Below the pieces are notes generated by a model. It was not told the DNA's origin. It searched no databases and was given only the letters and a program-made list of their open reading frames with translations. A program made the translations under genes and the position numbers. Shown here piece after piece: positions 30,157 through 39,391 of a stretch of 64,000 nt of DNA. The stretch is from Clostridiales bacterium (lineage in GTDB: Bacteria; Bacillota; Clostridia; Oscillospirales; Oscillospiraceae), in contig JALFLH010000020.1 of the NCBI GenBank assembly GCA_022774865.1, forward strand, positions 62,001-126,000, given 5' to 3'. Numbering within the stretch: the stretch's first letter is position 1; each line of letters begins with the position of its first letter.

Positions 30157-31284
30157 TCACAGCGATTTCAAAAACGCCTCCATCCGGTCAAGCCCCTTTT
30201 CCAGTTCCGCCTCGCCGCAGCAATAGGACAGGCGGATGTGGCGGTCAGAGCCGAAACAGGCCCCCGGCACGGTGGCCACTTTGCCCTCGGTGATCATCCG
30301 GGTGCAGAATTCCTCGGAGCCGAGGCCAAATTGAGAGATGTCCGGAAATACATAGAAAGCCCCTTCCGGTTCGGGGAAGGGCAGCCCCATTTTCCGCAGC
30401 CGTTCCGCAACATAGTCCCGGCGGCGGCGGTAAATTTCCCGCATGGGGGCGGGGTCGGTTTGCAGCGCCGTGACGGCCGCCTCCTGTACGAAGGTGGGTG
30501 TTGCCGCGATTTCCGCCGCGCTGAGCAGCAGAAGCCGTTCCATCACATACCCGGGGCAGGTCAGATAGCCGATCCGCCAGCCGGTCATGGCGTAGGGCTT
30601 GGAGAAGCTCTGGCAGAGAATCAACTGGTCTTTCAGCTCCGGGTCCAGACTCAGGTCGGGGCATTCGGCGTAGGAAAGCTGCTGGTAAACATTATCGCAG
30701 ACCACGAAAATGGGCTTTCCCAGCACTGCCTGTTTCACGGCGGCCAGACTTTCCCGGCTGAACACCGTGCCGGTGGGATTGCAGGGGGAGTTCAGAATCA
30801 CGGCCTTGGTTTTCGGGGTAATGGCGGCGTTCAGCGCCTCTGCGTCGATCTGGAAGCCGGTCTGCGTGAGATCCAGATGGACGGCTTTCGCCCCGGCCAC
30901 GGTGGCGATGGTTTCGTAGAGATTGAAGCCGGGGGTGGGAATGACGACTTCCTCGCCGGGATTCAGAATGCCAAGCAGGGCGGTAAACAGAGCGTGGCTC
31001 GCGCCGATGGTGATGAGCACCTGATCTTCCGCCGTGGGGTTGCCCCGGTTTGTTTCAAATTCGGCCACGGCCCGGCGCAGAGCCTGCGTACCCTGATTGG
31101 GCGCGTAGTGGGTCTGATTGGTTTGAAGGGCGGCAATGGCAGCCGCTTTGACCGGTTCCGGGGTGTTGAAATCCGGCTCGCCGATGGTCAGCAGAACGCA
31201 GTCCGGGGTCTGACGCGCCAGATTGGTATAGAGCCGGATCGGGCTGCGCTTCAGGGAAGCTAAATTGGAATTGAGTGGAATCAT
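30157..31284 (-). CDS. PLP-dependent class I/II aminotransferase
   Basis: ILNSPCNPTGTVFSRESL, ILCQSFSKPYAMTGWRIGYLTCP. Confidence 0.93.
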   Translation of the reverse strand: MIPLNSNLASLKRSPIRLYTNLARQTPDCVLLTIGEPDFNTPEPVKAAAIAALQTNQTHYAPNQGTQALRRAVAEFETNRGNPTAEDQVLITIGASHALFTALLGILNPGEEVVIPTPGFNLYETIATVAGAKAVHLDLTQTGFQIDAEALNAAITPKTKAVILNSPCNPTGTVFSRESLAAVKQAVLGKPIFVVCDNVYQQLSYAECPDLSLDPELKDQLILCQSFSKPYAMTGWRIGYLTCPGYVMERLLLLSAAEIAATPTFVQEAAVTALQTDPAPMREIYRRRRDYVAERLRKMGLPFPEPEGAFYVFPDISQFGLGSEEFCTRMITEGKVATVPGACFGSDRHIRLSYCCGEAELEKGLDRMEAFLKSL

Positions 31285-32369
31285 CAGAACTGCACCGCCA
31301 ATTCCTCGAAGAAATCGGCGCCTTTCTCCAGAATATCCTCGTCGAAGTCAAAATTATCTGCGTGGAGGGCGGGCGCGTCGCCCGCGCCCAGGAAGAAAAA
31401 CATCCCGGGCAGGCTCCGCTGATACCAGGAGAAGTCCTCCGTGGTCATGCTGGGGGCGTCCAGCTCGAAAAAACCCACAGCCCGGCGCACATGGGCGTGC
31501 AGCTCCGGCGGATTTATCACGGCGGGGTAGCCGTCGTTCATATCCACGCTGACGGTGCAGCCGAAGGCGCGTTCCAGCTCCTTGCCGATGGAGACAATCC
31601 CGGTTCGGAGGGTATAGAAGATGTCGTCCTGAAACGCCCGCAGCGAACCTTCCATGTGGGTGTGAGCGGACAGGGCATTGCAGACGGTACCGGACTGGAA
31701 CCTGCCGAAGTTCAGCAGACGGAACACCTTTTTCGGCAGAGCGGCCTCCATGGCGCGCACCCGGCTGTAGAACTCCACACCTGCGGCCAGGGCATCCACG
31801 CCCTCCCACGGCTTGGCAATGTGGGCGGCTTTCCCGTAGATATCCACCTTGACCTCGCAGGAACGGCTCATCATCTCATTCCGGCGGCTGAAAATCAGCC
31901 CTTTTTCCAGTCCCGGCCAGATGTGCAGGCCGAAAATGGCTGCCACGTGATAGGTCTGAAACACCCCGGTGGCACACAGGTCTCTGGCTCCGCCAGTGGT
32001 TTCCTCCGCGGGCTGGAAAACCAGCAGCACATTGTGGGGCAGATCCTCTTTCTTGTTCAGCCGCCGTGCCAGTTCCAGCAGAATCGCCATGTGGCCGTCG
32101 TGGCCGCAGGCGTGCATTTTCCCCGGGTGGATGGAGACATAGCCGCAGGTATTCCGCTCGGTGATGGGCAGGGCATCCGCGTCAGCGCGAAAGGCGATGG
32201 CATCCTTGCATCCGAAGTCAAAAAAGGCGCACAGCGCTCCCTCCATGGGAGAAAACAGGCGGCACCCCAGCGGCTCCAGACTGTTTTTCAAATAGTCCAT
32301 GGTCTCGGGCAGATTCCGGTCCAGTTCCGGGATCTGGTGCAGCGTCCGGCGGTCCTGAATCAATTGCAT
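31284..32369 (-). CDS. M20 family amidohydrolase/peptidase
   Basis: RTLHQIPELDRNLPETMDYLKN, HACGHDGHMAILLELARRL, VFQPAEETTGGARDL. Confidence 0.92.
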   Translation of the reverse strand: MQLIQDRRTLHQIPELDRNLPETMDYLKNSLEPLGCRLFSPMEGALCAFFDFGCKDAIAFRADADALPITERNTCGYVSIHPGKMHACGHDGHMAILLELARRLNKKEDLPHNVLLVFQPAEETTGGARDLCATGVFQTYHVAAIFGLHIWPGLEKGLIFSRRNEMMSRSCEVKVDIYGKAAHIAKPWEGVDALAAGVEFYSRVRAMEAALPKKVFRLLNFGRFQSGTVCNALSAHTHMEGSLRAFQDDIFYTLRTGIVSIGKELERAFGCTVSVDMNDGYPAVINPPELHAHVRRAVGFFELDAPSMTTEDFSWYQRSLPGMFFFLGAGDAPALHADNFDFDEDILEKGADFFEELAVQF

Positions 32370-32497
32370 GATCATGCCTCCCCATTTTTGATATGAAATA
32401 TTATACCTGATTTTCCGCCGGGTGTCAATTTCCCGCTTGCCAATGAAAGAAAAAGATGGTAGGATAGGGACAGCTATGGAAAAGAGGAGAGACCGCA

Positions 32498-33190
32498 ATG
32501 AACGCACAGGAAATCATTGAATATATCCGCACGTCCGAAAAAAAGACCCCCGTTAAGGTCTACGTCTGGCAAAAGCAGGACGTGGACTTCCCCAACTGCC
32601 GGGTATTTCCCGCAGGCGAGGGGTGCAAGATCGTGTTCGGCGATTGGAAGGACGTGGCCCCGGTTCTGGAGGCCAACGAATTTGAACACGTGGAAATCGA
32701 AAACAACTGCCGCAATTCCGCCATCCCGCTGCTGGATATGAAGAATCTGCCCGCCCGCATCGAGCCGGGCGCCATCATCCGGGAGCAGGTCTCCATCGGC
32801 AAAAACGCCGTGATCATGATGGGCGCGATTCTGAACATCGGCGCCGTGGTGGGCGAGGGCACCATGATCGACATGGGCGCGGTTCTGGGCGGCCGCGCCA
32901 CCGTGGGCAAAAACTGCCATGTGGGCGCGGGCGCGGTGCTGGCCGGCGTGGTGGAGCCCGCTTCCGCGACGCCGGTAATCGTGGAGGACAATGTGCTCAT
33001 CGGCGCCAACGCGGTGGTCATCGAGGGCTGCCGTGTGGGGCATGACGCGGTGGTGGCCGCGGGTGCGGTGGTGGTCTCCGACGTGGCGCCCAATACCGTT
33101 GTGGCGGGCTGCCCGGCACGGGTCATCAAGACCAAGGACGAAAAAACCGCCGGAAAAACGGCGCTGGTGGAGGCACTGAGAACCCTGTAA
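32498..33190 (+). CDS. dapH: 2,3,4,5-tetrahydropyridine-2,6-dicarboxylate N-acetyltransferase
   Basis: [23 protein letters not shown]; left-handed beta-helix hexapeptides; [52 protein letters not shown]. Confidence 0.93.
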   Translation: MNAQEIIEYIRTSEKKTPVKVYVWQKQDVDFPNCRVFPAGEGCKIVFGDWKDVAPVLEANEFEHVEIENNCRNSAIPLLDMKNLPARIEPGAIIREQVSIGKNAVIMMGAILNIGAVVGEGTMIDMGAVLGGRATVGKNCHVGAGAVLAGVVEPASATPVIVEDNVLIGANAVVIEGCRVGHDAVVAAGAVVVSDVAPNTVVAGCPARVIKTKDEKTAGKTALVEALRTL

Positions 33191-33284
33191 GATTTTGCCG
33201 CAGGGGGGATGCGGCACATTTTCTGCCGGACGGAATACCATGGAATGAGCGGCAAAAGCCGCCAATCTTTTCCTGGAGGTATTC

Positions 33285-33428
33285 ATGATGTGTAACAACA
33301 ATAATGGTCTGTGCGGCTGCTTCGGAAACAACAACTGGTGGTGGATCATCATTCTGCTGCTGATCTTCTGCAACTGCTGCGGCAACAACGGCTGTGGCTG
33401 CGAGCGCAACGACTGCGGCTGCTGCTAA
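33285..33428 (+). CDS. Cys/Asn-rich 47-aa mini-protein with WWWIIILLLIF hydrophobic core
   Basis: MMCNNNNGLCGCFGNNNWWWIIILLLIFCNCCGNNGCGCERNDCGCC; preceded by tggaggtattc SD; not in supplied ORF track. Confidence 0.75.
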   Translation: MMCNNNNGLCGCFGNNNWWWIIILLLIFCNCCGNNGCGCERNDCGCC

Positions 33429-33451
33429 TCCCATCCCGCACCAAGGATGAC

Positions 33452-33485
33452 CCGGGCACCCCCAGGGGGGTGCCCGGGTAAAACG
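33452..33485 (+). terminator. Hairpin after mini-protein
   Basis: acccgggcacccccaggggggtgcccgggt. Confidence 0.6.
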
Positions 33486-33527
33486 GGGAAATATCTTGCA
33501 ATGTCAGGGGCTTTTTGAAAAAAGTCC

Positions 33528-33556
33528 TTGACTTTTTTTGCTGTTTCCGATAAAAT
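33528..33556 (+). promoter_or_regulatory. Sigma-A promoter for rpsF operon
   Basis: TTGACT (33528-33533), 17-nt spacer, TAAAAT (33551-33556). Confidence 0.75.
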
Positions 33557-33634
33557 AAACTGGTCTGCGAATGCGGACAATCCTTGCTCACGGCGCGACC
33601 GTGGGCCAAAAGTCCAAAAGGAGGTGCAATCAAC

Positions 33635-33931
33635 ATGGCTAAGATCACCGGTAAGTATGAGGTGCTCTACATCATCGATCCCGCTCAGGGCGAAGAGGGC
33701 ATCGCAGCACTTGTGGAAAAGTTCAAGGCAATGGTGGAGGCGGAGGGTACGCTGACCAACGTGGACGAGTGGGGCAAGCGTCGCCTGGCATATCCCGTCA
33801 ACGACCTGAACGAGGGCTACTACGTTCTGATGAACTTCGAGTCCAAGCCCGAGTTCCCCGCAGAGCTGGAGCGTGTGATGAAGATCACCGATGGCGTCCT
33901 GCGCTGCCTGACCACCGCAGTGGAGGCGTAA
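33635..33931 (+). CDS. rpsF: 30S ribosomal protein S6
   Basis: MAKITGKYEVLYIIDPAQGEEGIAALVEKFKAMVEAEGTLTNVDEWGKRRLAYPVND; aaaaggaggt RBS. Confidence 0.97.
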   Translation: MAKITGKYEVLYIIDPAQGEEGIAALVEKFKAMVEAEGTLTNVDEWGKRRLAYPVNDLNEGYYVLMNFESKPEFPAELERVMKITDGVLRCLTTAVEA

Positions 33932-33935
33932 GGTT

Positions 33936-34418
33936 ATGCTCAACCACATTGTTATCATGGGTCGCCTGACCCGTGATCCCGAACTGCGCCGTACCGGCAG
34001 CGGTGTCGCCGTCGCGTCTTTCACACTGGCTGTGGACCGCGACTACTCCCCCAAGGATGGCGGCGAACGGGAAACTGATTTCATCGACTGTGTCGCCTGG
34101 CGTCAGACCGGAGAGTTCGTCTCCAAGTATTTTGCCAAGGGCCGCATGGCGGTGGTGTCCGGCCGGCTGCAGATTCGCGGCTGGACCGACAAGGACGGTA
34201 ATAAGCGCCGCTCGGCTGAGGTCGTGGCGGACAATGTCTACTTCGGCGACAGCAAGCGCGACGGAGACGGTGCCTACAGCGCAAATGCAGGCAGCAACCC
34301 CGGAAACACTTACAGCGCGCCCGCTGGCGGCAGCTTCGGCAGCTATACTGCCCCTGCCAGCGCTCCGGCTTCCGATTTTGCGATGCTGGAGGATGACGAC
34401 GCACAACTGCCCTTCTAA
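33936..34418 (+). CDS. ssb: Single-stranded DNA-binding protein
   Basis: MLNHIVIMGRLTRDPELRRTGSGVAVASFTLAVDRDY; acidic C-terminus DDDAQLPF. Confidence 0.97.
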   Translation: MLNHIVIMGRLTRDPELRRTGSGVAVASFTLAVDRDYSPKDGGERETDFIDCVAWRQTGEFVSKYFAKGRMAVVSGRLQIRGWTDKDGNKRRSAEVVADNVYFGDSKRDGDGAYSANAGSNPGNTYSAPAGGSFGSYTAPASAPASDFAMLEDDDAQLPF

Positions 34419-34457
34419 AGAACTTTTCTACCAAGACTTACGAAGGAGGTAAATTCC

Positions 34458-34694
34458 ATGGCTAACGAACAGCGTATGCGTCCCCGCAAGCGCAAGAAGG
34501 TTTGCGCGTTCTGCGTGGACAAGGTGACCAGCATCGATTACAAGGACACCGCAAAGCTCCGCCGTTACCTGTCTGAGCGCGGCAAGATTCTGCCCCGCCG
34601 TACCACCGGTACCTGCGCCGCTCATCAGCGTGACCTGACCACCGCCATCAAGCGCGCCCGTCAGATCGCTCTGCTGCCCTACGTCGCTGACTGA
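34458..34694 (+). CDS. rpsR: 30S ribosomal protein S18
   Basis: [64 protein letters not shown]. Confidence 0.98.
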   Translation: MANEQRMRPRKRKKVCAFCVDKVTSIDYKDTAKLRRYLSERGKILPRRTTGTCAAHQRDLTTAIKRARQIALLPYVAD

Positions 34695-34703
34695 TTGTCA
34701 ATC

Positions 34704-34738
34704 CAACGCCCCCGGATTCGTCCGGGGGCGTTTTTGTG
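34704..34738. terminator. Bidirectional terminator between rpsR and D-Ala-D-Ala carboxypeptidase
   Basis: acgcccccggattcgtccgggggcgtttttgtg. Confidence 0.8.
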
Positions 34739-34740
34739 TG

Positions 34741-35892
34741 TCAGTCGCCGGCCATGGCAATCCGGCGCAGCAGACGCAGCGTGAGCTGCCCCCAGGTTAG
34801 CCGCGATACGGCCGACTCCGCGACCAGCGGGATCTGACTCAGGATCTGTTCTCCGGCCTTTATCGTCAGCGTTCCCAGGCGTTGTCCCCGGCTGACAGGC
34901 GCCGTGACCGTTTCGTCCAGCGCAAGCTCCGTGCCGATGGAATTGCGCTGGGACTTATCCACGAGAAGATTGATCTCCCCGGCGGGAACGGCGGCCACGC
35001 TGTCCGCTTCTCCCAGCGTCACCGGCACCGACGCGCCCTCCTGCAGCACGGGTGTATAGATGGCGAAATTGGCGAATCCGTAGTCCAGCATGGATTTGCA
35101 GGCGGCAAACCGGTCTTTGCTGGTTTTGGCGCCCATGACCACGGCGATCAACTCCATGCCGTCCCGGGCGGCGGAAGCCGACAGGCAGTAACCCGCGCCG
35201 GAGGTGAAGCCCGTCTTCAGCCCGGTACAACCGGAATAGAAGCGCACCATCTTATTTGTATTGGCCAGGCCAAAAACCCCGCCGCGCACGGTGTCCATCC
35301 AAATGGTGGTGTATTTTTTGATATCAGGGTGATTTTTCAGCAGCTCCCGGCTCATGAGGGCGATGTCGTAGGCGGAGGTGCGGTGCTCCTTGGCGGAATC
35401 ATCGTCGTCCAGCCCGGTGCAGTTGACAAAATGGGTGTCGTTCATGCCCAGCTCACTGGCACGTTGGTTCATCATCTCCACAAAGGCAGGCTCGGAACCG
35501 GCAATGTGTTCCGCCATGGCGCAGGCACAGTCATTGGCGGAGCTGACCGCGATGGATTTGACCATGTCGGTAACGGACATCTGCTCTCCAACCTTCAGGT
35601 AAATCTGACTGCCGCCTTTGGCGGCTGCCGCTTCCGATGCGGTCACGGTATCGTCCCACCCGATTTTTCCGGAATCGATGGCTTCCATGATCAGCAGCAT
35701 GGTCATGACCTTGGTCACGGAGGCCGGGGCAAGGGGCTCGTGGGCATTCTGCTCGTAGAGCACCGTGCCGGTGGCCACGTCCATCAGCACCGCGCTTTTC
35801 CCGGCAGTCTGCAGCTCTACCGCCTGCCCGTTCAGGGGGAGCGTCCATAGCAGCAAGCATACCGTAACCAAAATCCAACCGACTCGTTTCAT
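34741..35892 (-). CDS. D-alanyl-D-alanine carboxypeptidase (PBP5/DacF family)
   Basis: APASVTKVMTMLLIMEAI (SxxK), SSANDCACAMAEHIAGSE (SxN), GLKTGFTSGAGYCLS (KTG). Confidence 0.95.
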   Translation of the reverse strand: MKRVGWILVTVCLLLWTLPLNGQAVELQTAGKSAVLMDVATGTVLYEQNAHEPLAPASVTKVMTMLLIMEAIDSGKIGWDDTVTASEAAAAKGGSQIYLKVGEQMSVTDMVKSIAVSSANDCACAMAEHIAGSEPAFVEMMNQRASELGMNDTHFVNCTGLDDDDSAKEHRTSAYDIALMSRELLKNHPDIKKYTTIWMDTVRGGVFGLANTNKMVRFYSGCTGLKTGFTSGAGYCLSASAARDGMELIAVVMGAKTSKDRFAACKSMLDYGFANFAIYTPVLQEGASVPVTLGEADSVAAVPAGEINLLVDKSQRNSIGTELALDETVTAPVSRGQRLGTLTIKAGEQILSQIPLVAESAVSRLTWGQLTLRLLRRIAMAGD

Positions 35893-36101
35893 AGCGATCC
35901 CCCCAGATGATAGTGGTACAACCTATGCGCCGGAGCATGGGGGTATGTGGTATCGGGGGAATTTCTTTTGCCGCGGTCATCCGGAAAGCCATGACATCAA
36001 TTCACCCGTCCTGTAAAACTTTTTTTATTTCCAGTAGAAAAACCATCCCGAATATGCTAAACTATCCGTATCAAAACTTGTGTCACACGGAGGATTGAAC
36101 G

Positions 36102-37622
36102 ATGAGAGGAATTCCGTCTTTGATAACGGACATCCGCAAAAAGGTTTTCACGGAAGTGGCCCGGATGGCTTACGCCGGAGGCGACTATTCCCACGCCGAG
36201 GATCTGCCCTACGTAATTGTACCCGGCGACCAGCCGCTGCACCGGGAATCCGTTTTTCTGGAACGCGCCATCGCTGGCGAGCGGGTGCGTCTGGCCATGG
36301 GTTTGGGTGTTCGGCCGGTACAGACCCGCAGCCTGATGACTGACGGTATGGATGCCGCCGCAGTGGCGGAGCAGTATTATGAGCCGCCCCTGATCAATAT
36401 CATTCCCTATGCCTGCCATGCCTGTCCCACCAACCAGTACCGGGTGACGGAAAGCTGCCAGAACTGTCTGGCAGCCTCCTGCCAGAAGGTCTGCCCCAAG
36501 GGTGCCATCTCCTTTGTCAACGGCAAGTCTAGCATTGACCCCGATAAGTGCATCAAGTGCGGTAAGTGCGCGAATGCTTGCCCCTATCACGCGATTATCC
36601 ATCTGGAGCGTCCCTGTCAGGCCGCCTGCGGCATGGATGCCATCGGTTCCGACGAGCACGGCCGGGCGGTGATCAACCAGGACAAATGCGTTTCCTGCGG
36701 CCAGTGCCTGGTGTCCTGCCCCTTTGGCGCCATTGTGGACAAGGGCCAGATTTTTCAGGTGATTCAGTCCATTCTGAAGGGTGACAGGGTCATCGCCATT
36801 GTGGCGCCGGCATTCATCGGCCAGTTCGGCAAGTATTCAACCCCGGGCAAATTCATCTCCGCCATGAAGATACTGGGTTTTGACCGGGTGGTGGAGGTGG
36901 CCGTGGGCGCCGATATCTGCACCATCGAAGAAGCCAAGGACTTTTTGGAAAAAGTGCCCGCCGAGCAGCCCTTTATGGCCACCTCCTGCTGCCCCGCCTG
37001 GCACTCCATGGTGCAAAAGCTGTTCCCGGCGCAAAGCAAGAATATTTCCATGACCCTGACGCCCATGGTGTTTACCGCCCGGATGCTCAAGAAAAACGAT
37101 CCGGACTGCAAGGTGGTCTTTGTCGGCCCCTGCGCCGCCAAAAAGCTGGAAGCCATCCGGGAGGACATCCGATCCGATGTGGACTTCGTGCTGACCTTCG
37201 AGGAATTACAGGGCATGTTTGAGGCCAAAGAAGTGGATTTCGCCACCATCGAAGAGGCCGAAGCCCCCAACGAGGGCACGGCGGCGGGTCGCGGCTTCGC
37301 GGTGGCCGGCGGTGTCGCGGGAGCCGTCACCAATCTGGTGCACGAGAAGTACCCCGATATGGAGATTAAAACTGCCCGGGCCGAGGGCCTGCGGGATTGC
37401 CGCAAGCTGATGATGATGGCCAAGGCGGGAAAATACAACGGCTATCTGCTGGAGGGCATGGCCTGTCCCGGCGGCTGTGTGGCCGGCGCGGGCACGCTGC
37501 TGCCGGTGGAGCTGGCTCAGAAGGTAGTCGGGAAATACCAGACTGAGGCGATAACCGATTCGCCCCTGGAATCCCCCTACCGGGATTTGGGCTGGAGTCT
37601 GGAACACGAATCTGAGGAATAA
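36102..37622 (+). CDS. Monomeric [FeFe] hydrogenase, group-B-like
   Basis: CxxCxxxC ferredoxin motifs; H-cluster motifs TSCCPAW, VGPCAAKKLEA, EGMACPGGCVAGAG. Confidence 0.88.
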   Translation: MRGIPSLITDIRKKVFTEVARMAYAGGDYSHAEDLPYVIVPGDQPLHRESVFLERAIAGERVRLAMGLGVRPVQTRSLMTDGMDAAAVAEQYYEPPLINIIPYACHACPTNQYRVTESCQNCLAASCQKVCPKGAISFVNGKSSIDPDKCIKCGKCANACPYHAIIHLERPCQAACGMDAIGSDEHGRAVINQDKCVSCGQCLVSCPFGAIVDKGQIFQVIQSILKGDRVIAIVAPAFIGQFGKYSTPGKFISAMKILGFDRVVEVAVGADICTIEEAKDFLEKVPAEQPFMATSCCPAWHSMVQKLFPAQSKNISMTLTPMVFTARMLKKNDPDCKVVFVGPCAAKKLEAIREDIRSDVDFVLTFEELQGMFEAKEVDFATIEEAEAPNEGTAAGRGFAVAGGVAGAVTNLVHEKYPDMEIKTARAEGLRDCRKLMMMAKAGKYNGYLLEGMACPGGCVAGAGTLLPVELAQKVVGKYQTEAITDSPLESPYRDLGWSLEHESEE

Positions 37623-37629
37623 CAGGGAA

Positions 37630-37665
37630 CCACGCCGCCGGAATGCTCCGGCGGCGTTCATTTTG
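37630..37665 (+). terminator. Terminator-like hairpin after hydrogenase
   Basis: cacgccgccggaatgctccggcggcgttcatttt. Confidence 0.65.
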
Positions 37666-37711
37666 GACAAAAGATGCAATCTGATCTGCTCAGAAATTGT
37701 CAGGATGATTG

Positions 37712-37740
37712 TTGACATTTCACAAATTTCATGCTACTAT
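37712..37740 (+). promoter_or_regulatory. Sigma-A promoter for MATE gene with flanking inverted repeat
   Basis: TTGACA-N17-TACTAT; TCACAAA (37720-37726) and TTTGTGA (37741-37747) flank the -10. Confidence 0.7.
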
Positions 37741-37782
37741 TTTGTGAATCTCAAACGAAATATTTTTGAGGAGGTTTGCAAA

Positions 37783-39180
37783 ATGTCAGAAAACCGTGTG
37801 AAAGATCTGACTACCGGTTCCCCCCTAAAGCTGGAACTTTCGTTTATGCTTCCACTGCTGTTCGGTATGCTGTTTCAGCAGTTATATAATATGGTGGATA
37901 CCGTTGTGGTAGGCAAATATATCGGCGTGGAGGCGCTGGCGGGCGTAGGATCCACCGGCTCCATCAATTTTCTCGTGTTGGGGCTGTGCAACGGGATCTG
38001 CGCGGGCTTTGCCATTCCTGTGGCACAGAAATTCGGCCAGCGGGATTATGACGGTCTGCGTAAATTCGTGGGCAACATGATCTGGCTGTCTGCGGTCATC
38101 GCCGCGGTGGTGACGGTGGTCACGACGGGTTTGTGCCGCCGGATTCTGGTTTGGATGAACACCCCTGCGGACACCTTCGACTACGCCTACGATTACATTT
38201 TCCTGATTTTTCTGGGCATCCCGGCGATCATGCTTTATAATCTGCTCTCCGGCATCATCCGCTCTCTGGGCGATTCCAGAACGCCGCTGTATTTTCTGAT
38301 CTTCTCCAGCCTGCTGAATGTGGCGTTGGATCTGCTGTTCATTGTGGCATTCCGTATGGGTGTGGCCGGCGCAGCTTGGGCGACGCTGCTGAGCCAGCTT
38401 CTTTCCGGCCTGCTGTGCCTGTATTTCATTGGGAAGCATTTCCCCGTGCTCCATCTGGATGCGGATGACCTGAAATTGAAAAAGACTTATGTAAACCATC
38501 TGCTGGCCATGGGCCTTCCTATGGGGATGCAGTATTCCATCACCGCCGTTGGGAGCATTCTGCTTCAGACTGCCGTCAATGGCCTTGGTTCCACGGCTAT
38601 GGCAGCCATGACCGCCGGGGGCAAGGTGAGTATGTTTGTGGTCTGCCCCTATGACGCCATCGGCTCCACTGCCGCGACCTTCGCTGGGCAGAATCTGGGC
38701 GCGGGCAAGCCGGAGCGGGTGCATGAGGGTGTGAAAGCCTCCGCCGTCATGGGTACGGTGTACTCGGTGCTGATTTTCGCAGCGCTGTACCTCTGGGGCG
38801 GCGACCTGTCCAAAATATTCCTGGACACCAAGGACACAGGCGCCGTGGCTCAGATTCTGCCCCTGAGCCGCCAGTACCTGCTGGCCAACGCCGCGTTTTA
38901 TATTCCCCTGCTTTATGTCAACCTGCTGCGCTTCACCATTCAGGGTCTGGGCTTTTCCAATCTGGCGGTGTTTGCCGGTGTGGGTGAGATGATTGCCCGG
39001 GGCGTGTTCGGCCTGTGTCTGGTACCCTGGCTGGGCTTTAACGCGGTTTGCTTTGCAAACCCCGCCGCCTGGGTCGCGGCGGATCTGTTCCTGTTCCCCG
39101 CATATTTCTACTGCCTGAAAAAGCGGGGTTTTAATCCGGAGTACCGCCTTTCTTTCCGCACAGTGAAAGCAAAGGGCTGA
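37783..39180 (+). CDS. MATE family efflux transporter
   Basis: MSENRVKDLTTGSPLKLELSFMLPLLFGMLFQQLYNMVDTVVVGKYIGVEALAGVGSTGSINFLVLG; gaggagg RBS. Confidence 0.95.
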   Translation: MSENRVKDLTTGSPLKLELSFMLPLLFGMLFQQLYNMVDTVVVGKYIGVEALAGVGSTGSINFLVLGLCNGICAGFAIPVAQKFGQRDYDGLRKFVGNMIWLSAVIAAVVTVVTTGLCRRILVWMNTPADTFDYAYDYIFLIFLGIPAIMLYNLLSGIIRSLGDSRTPLYFLIFSSLLNVALDLLFIVAFRMGVAGAAWATLLSQLLSGLLCLYFIGKHFPVLHLDADDLKLKKTYVNHLLAMGLPMGMQYSITAVGSILLQTAVNGLGSTAMAAMTAGGKVSMFVVCPYDAIGSTAATFAGQNLGAGKPERVHEGVKASAVMGTVYSVLIFAALYLWGGDLSKIFLDTKDTGAVAQILPLSRQYLLANAAFYIPLLYVNLLRFTIQGLGFSNLAVFAGVGEMIARGVFGLCLVPWLGFNAVCFANPAAWVAADLFLFPAYFYCLKKRGFNPEYRLSFRTVKAKG

Positions 39181-39315
39181 TGTGCGCCGGCGGGCTGAAC
39201 AACGATTCGGGTGAATTCTCCGTATGGCGCAGGTCATGCGGAGATTTTTTCTGGAGAAGCCTGAACATATGCAGAATCCCGGAGGCAGCGGGACACCTTT
39301 TGCGGGAAAATTCTG

Positions 39316-39344
39316 TTGAAAAAATGGTTATCAGGTGATATAAT
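39316..39344 (+). promoter_or_regulatory. Sigma-A promoter for polysaccharide ABC exporter
   Basis: TTGAAA-N17-TATAAT. Confidence 0.7.
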
Positions 39345-39391
39345 ATCTAATTATGAATCAAATCCATAAAATATTGTTTTGAGGGCTTGAT

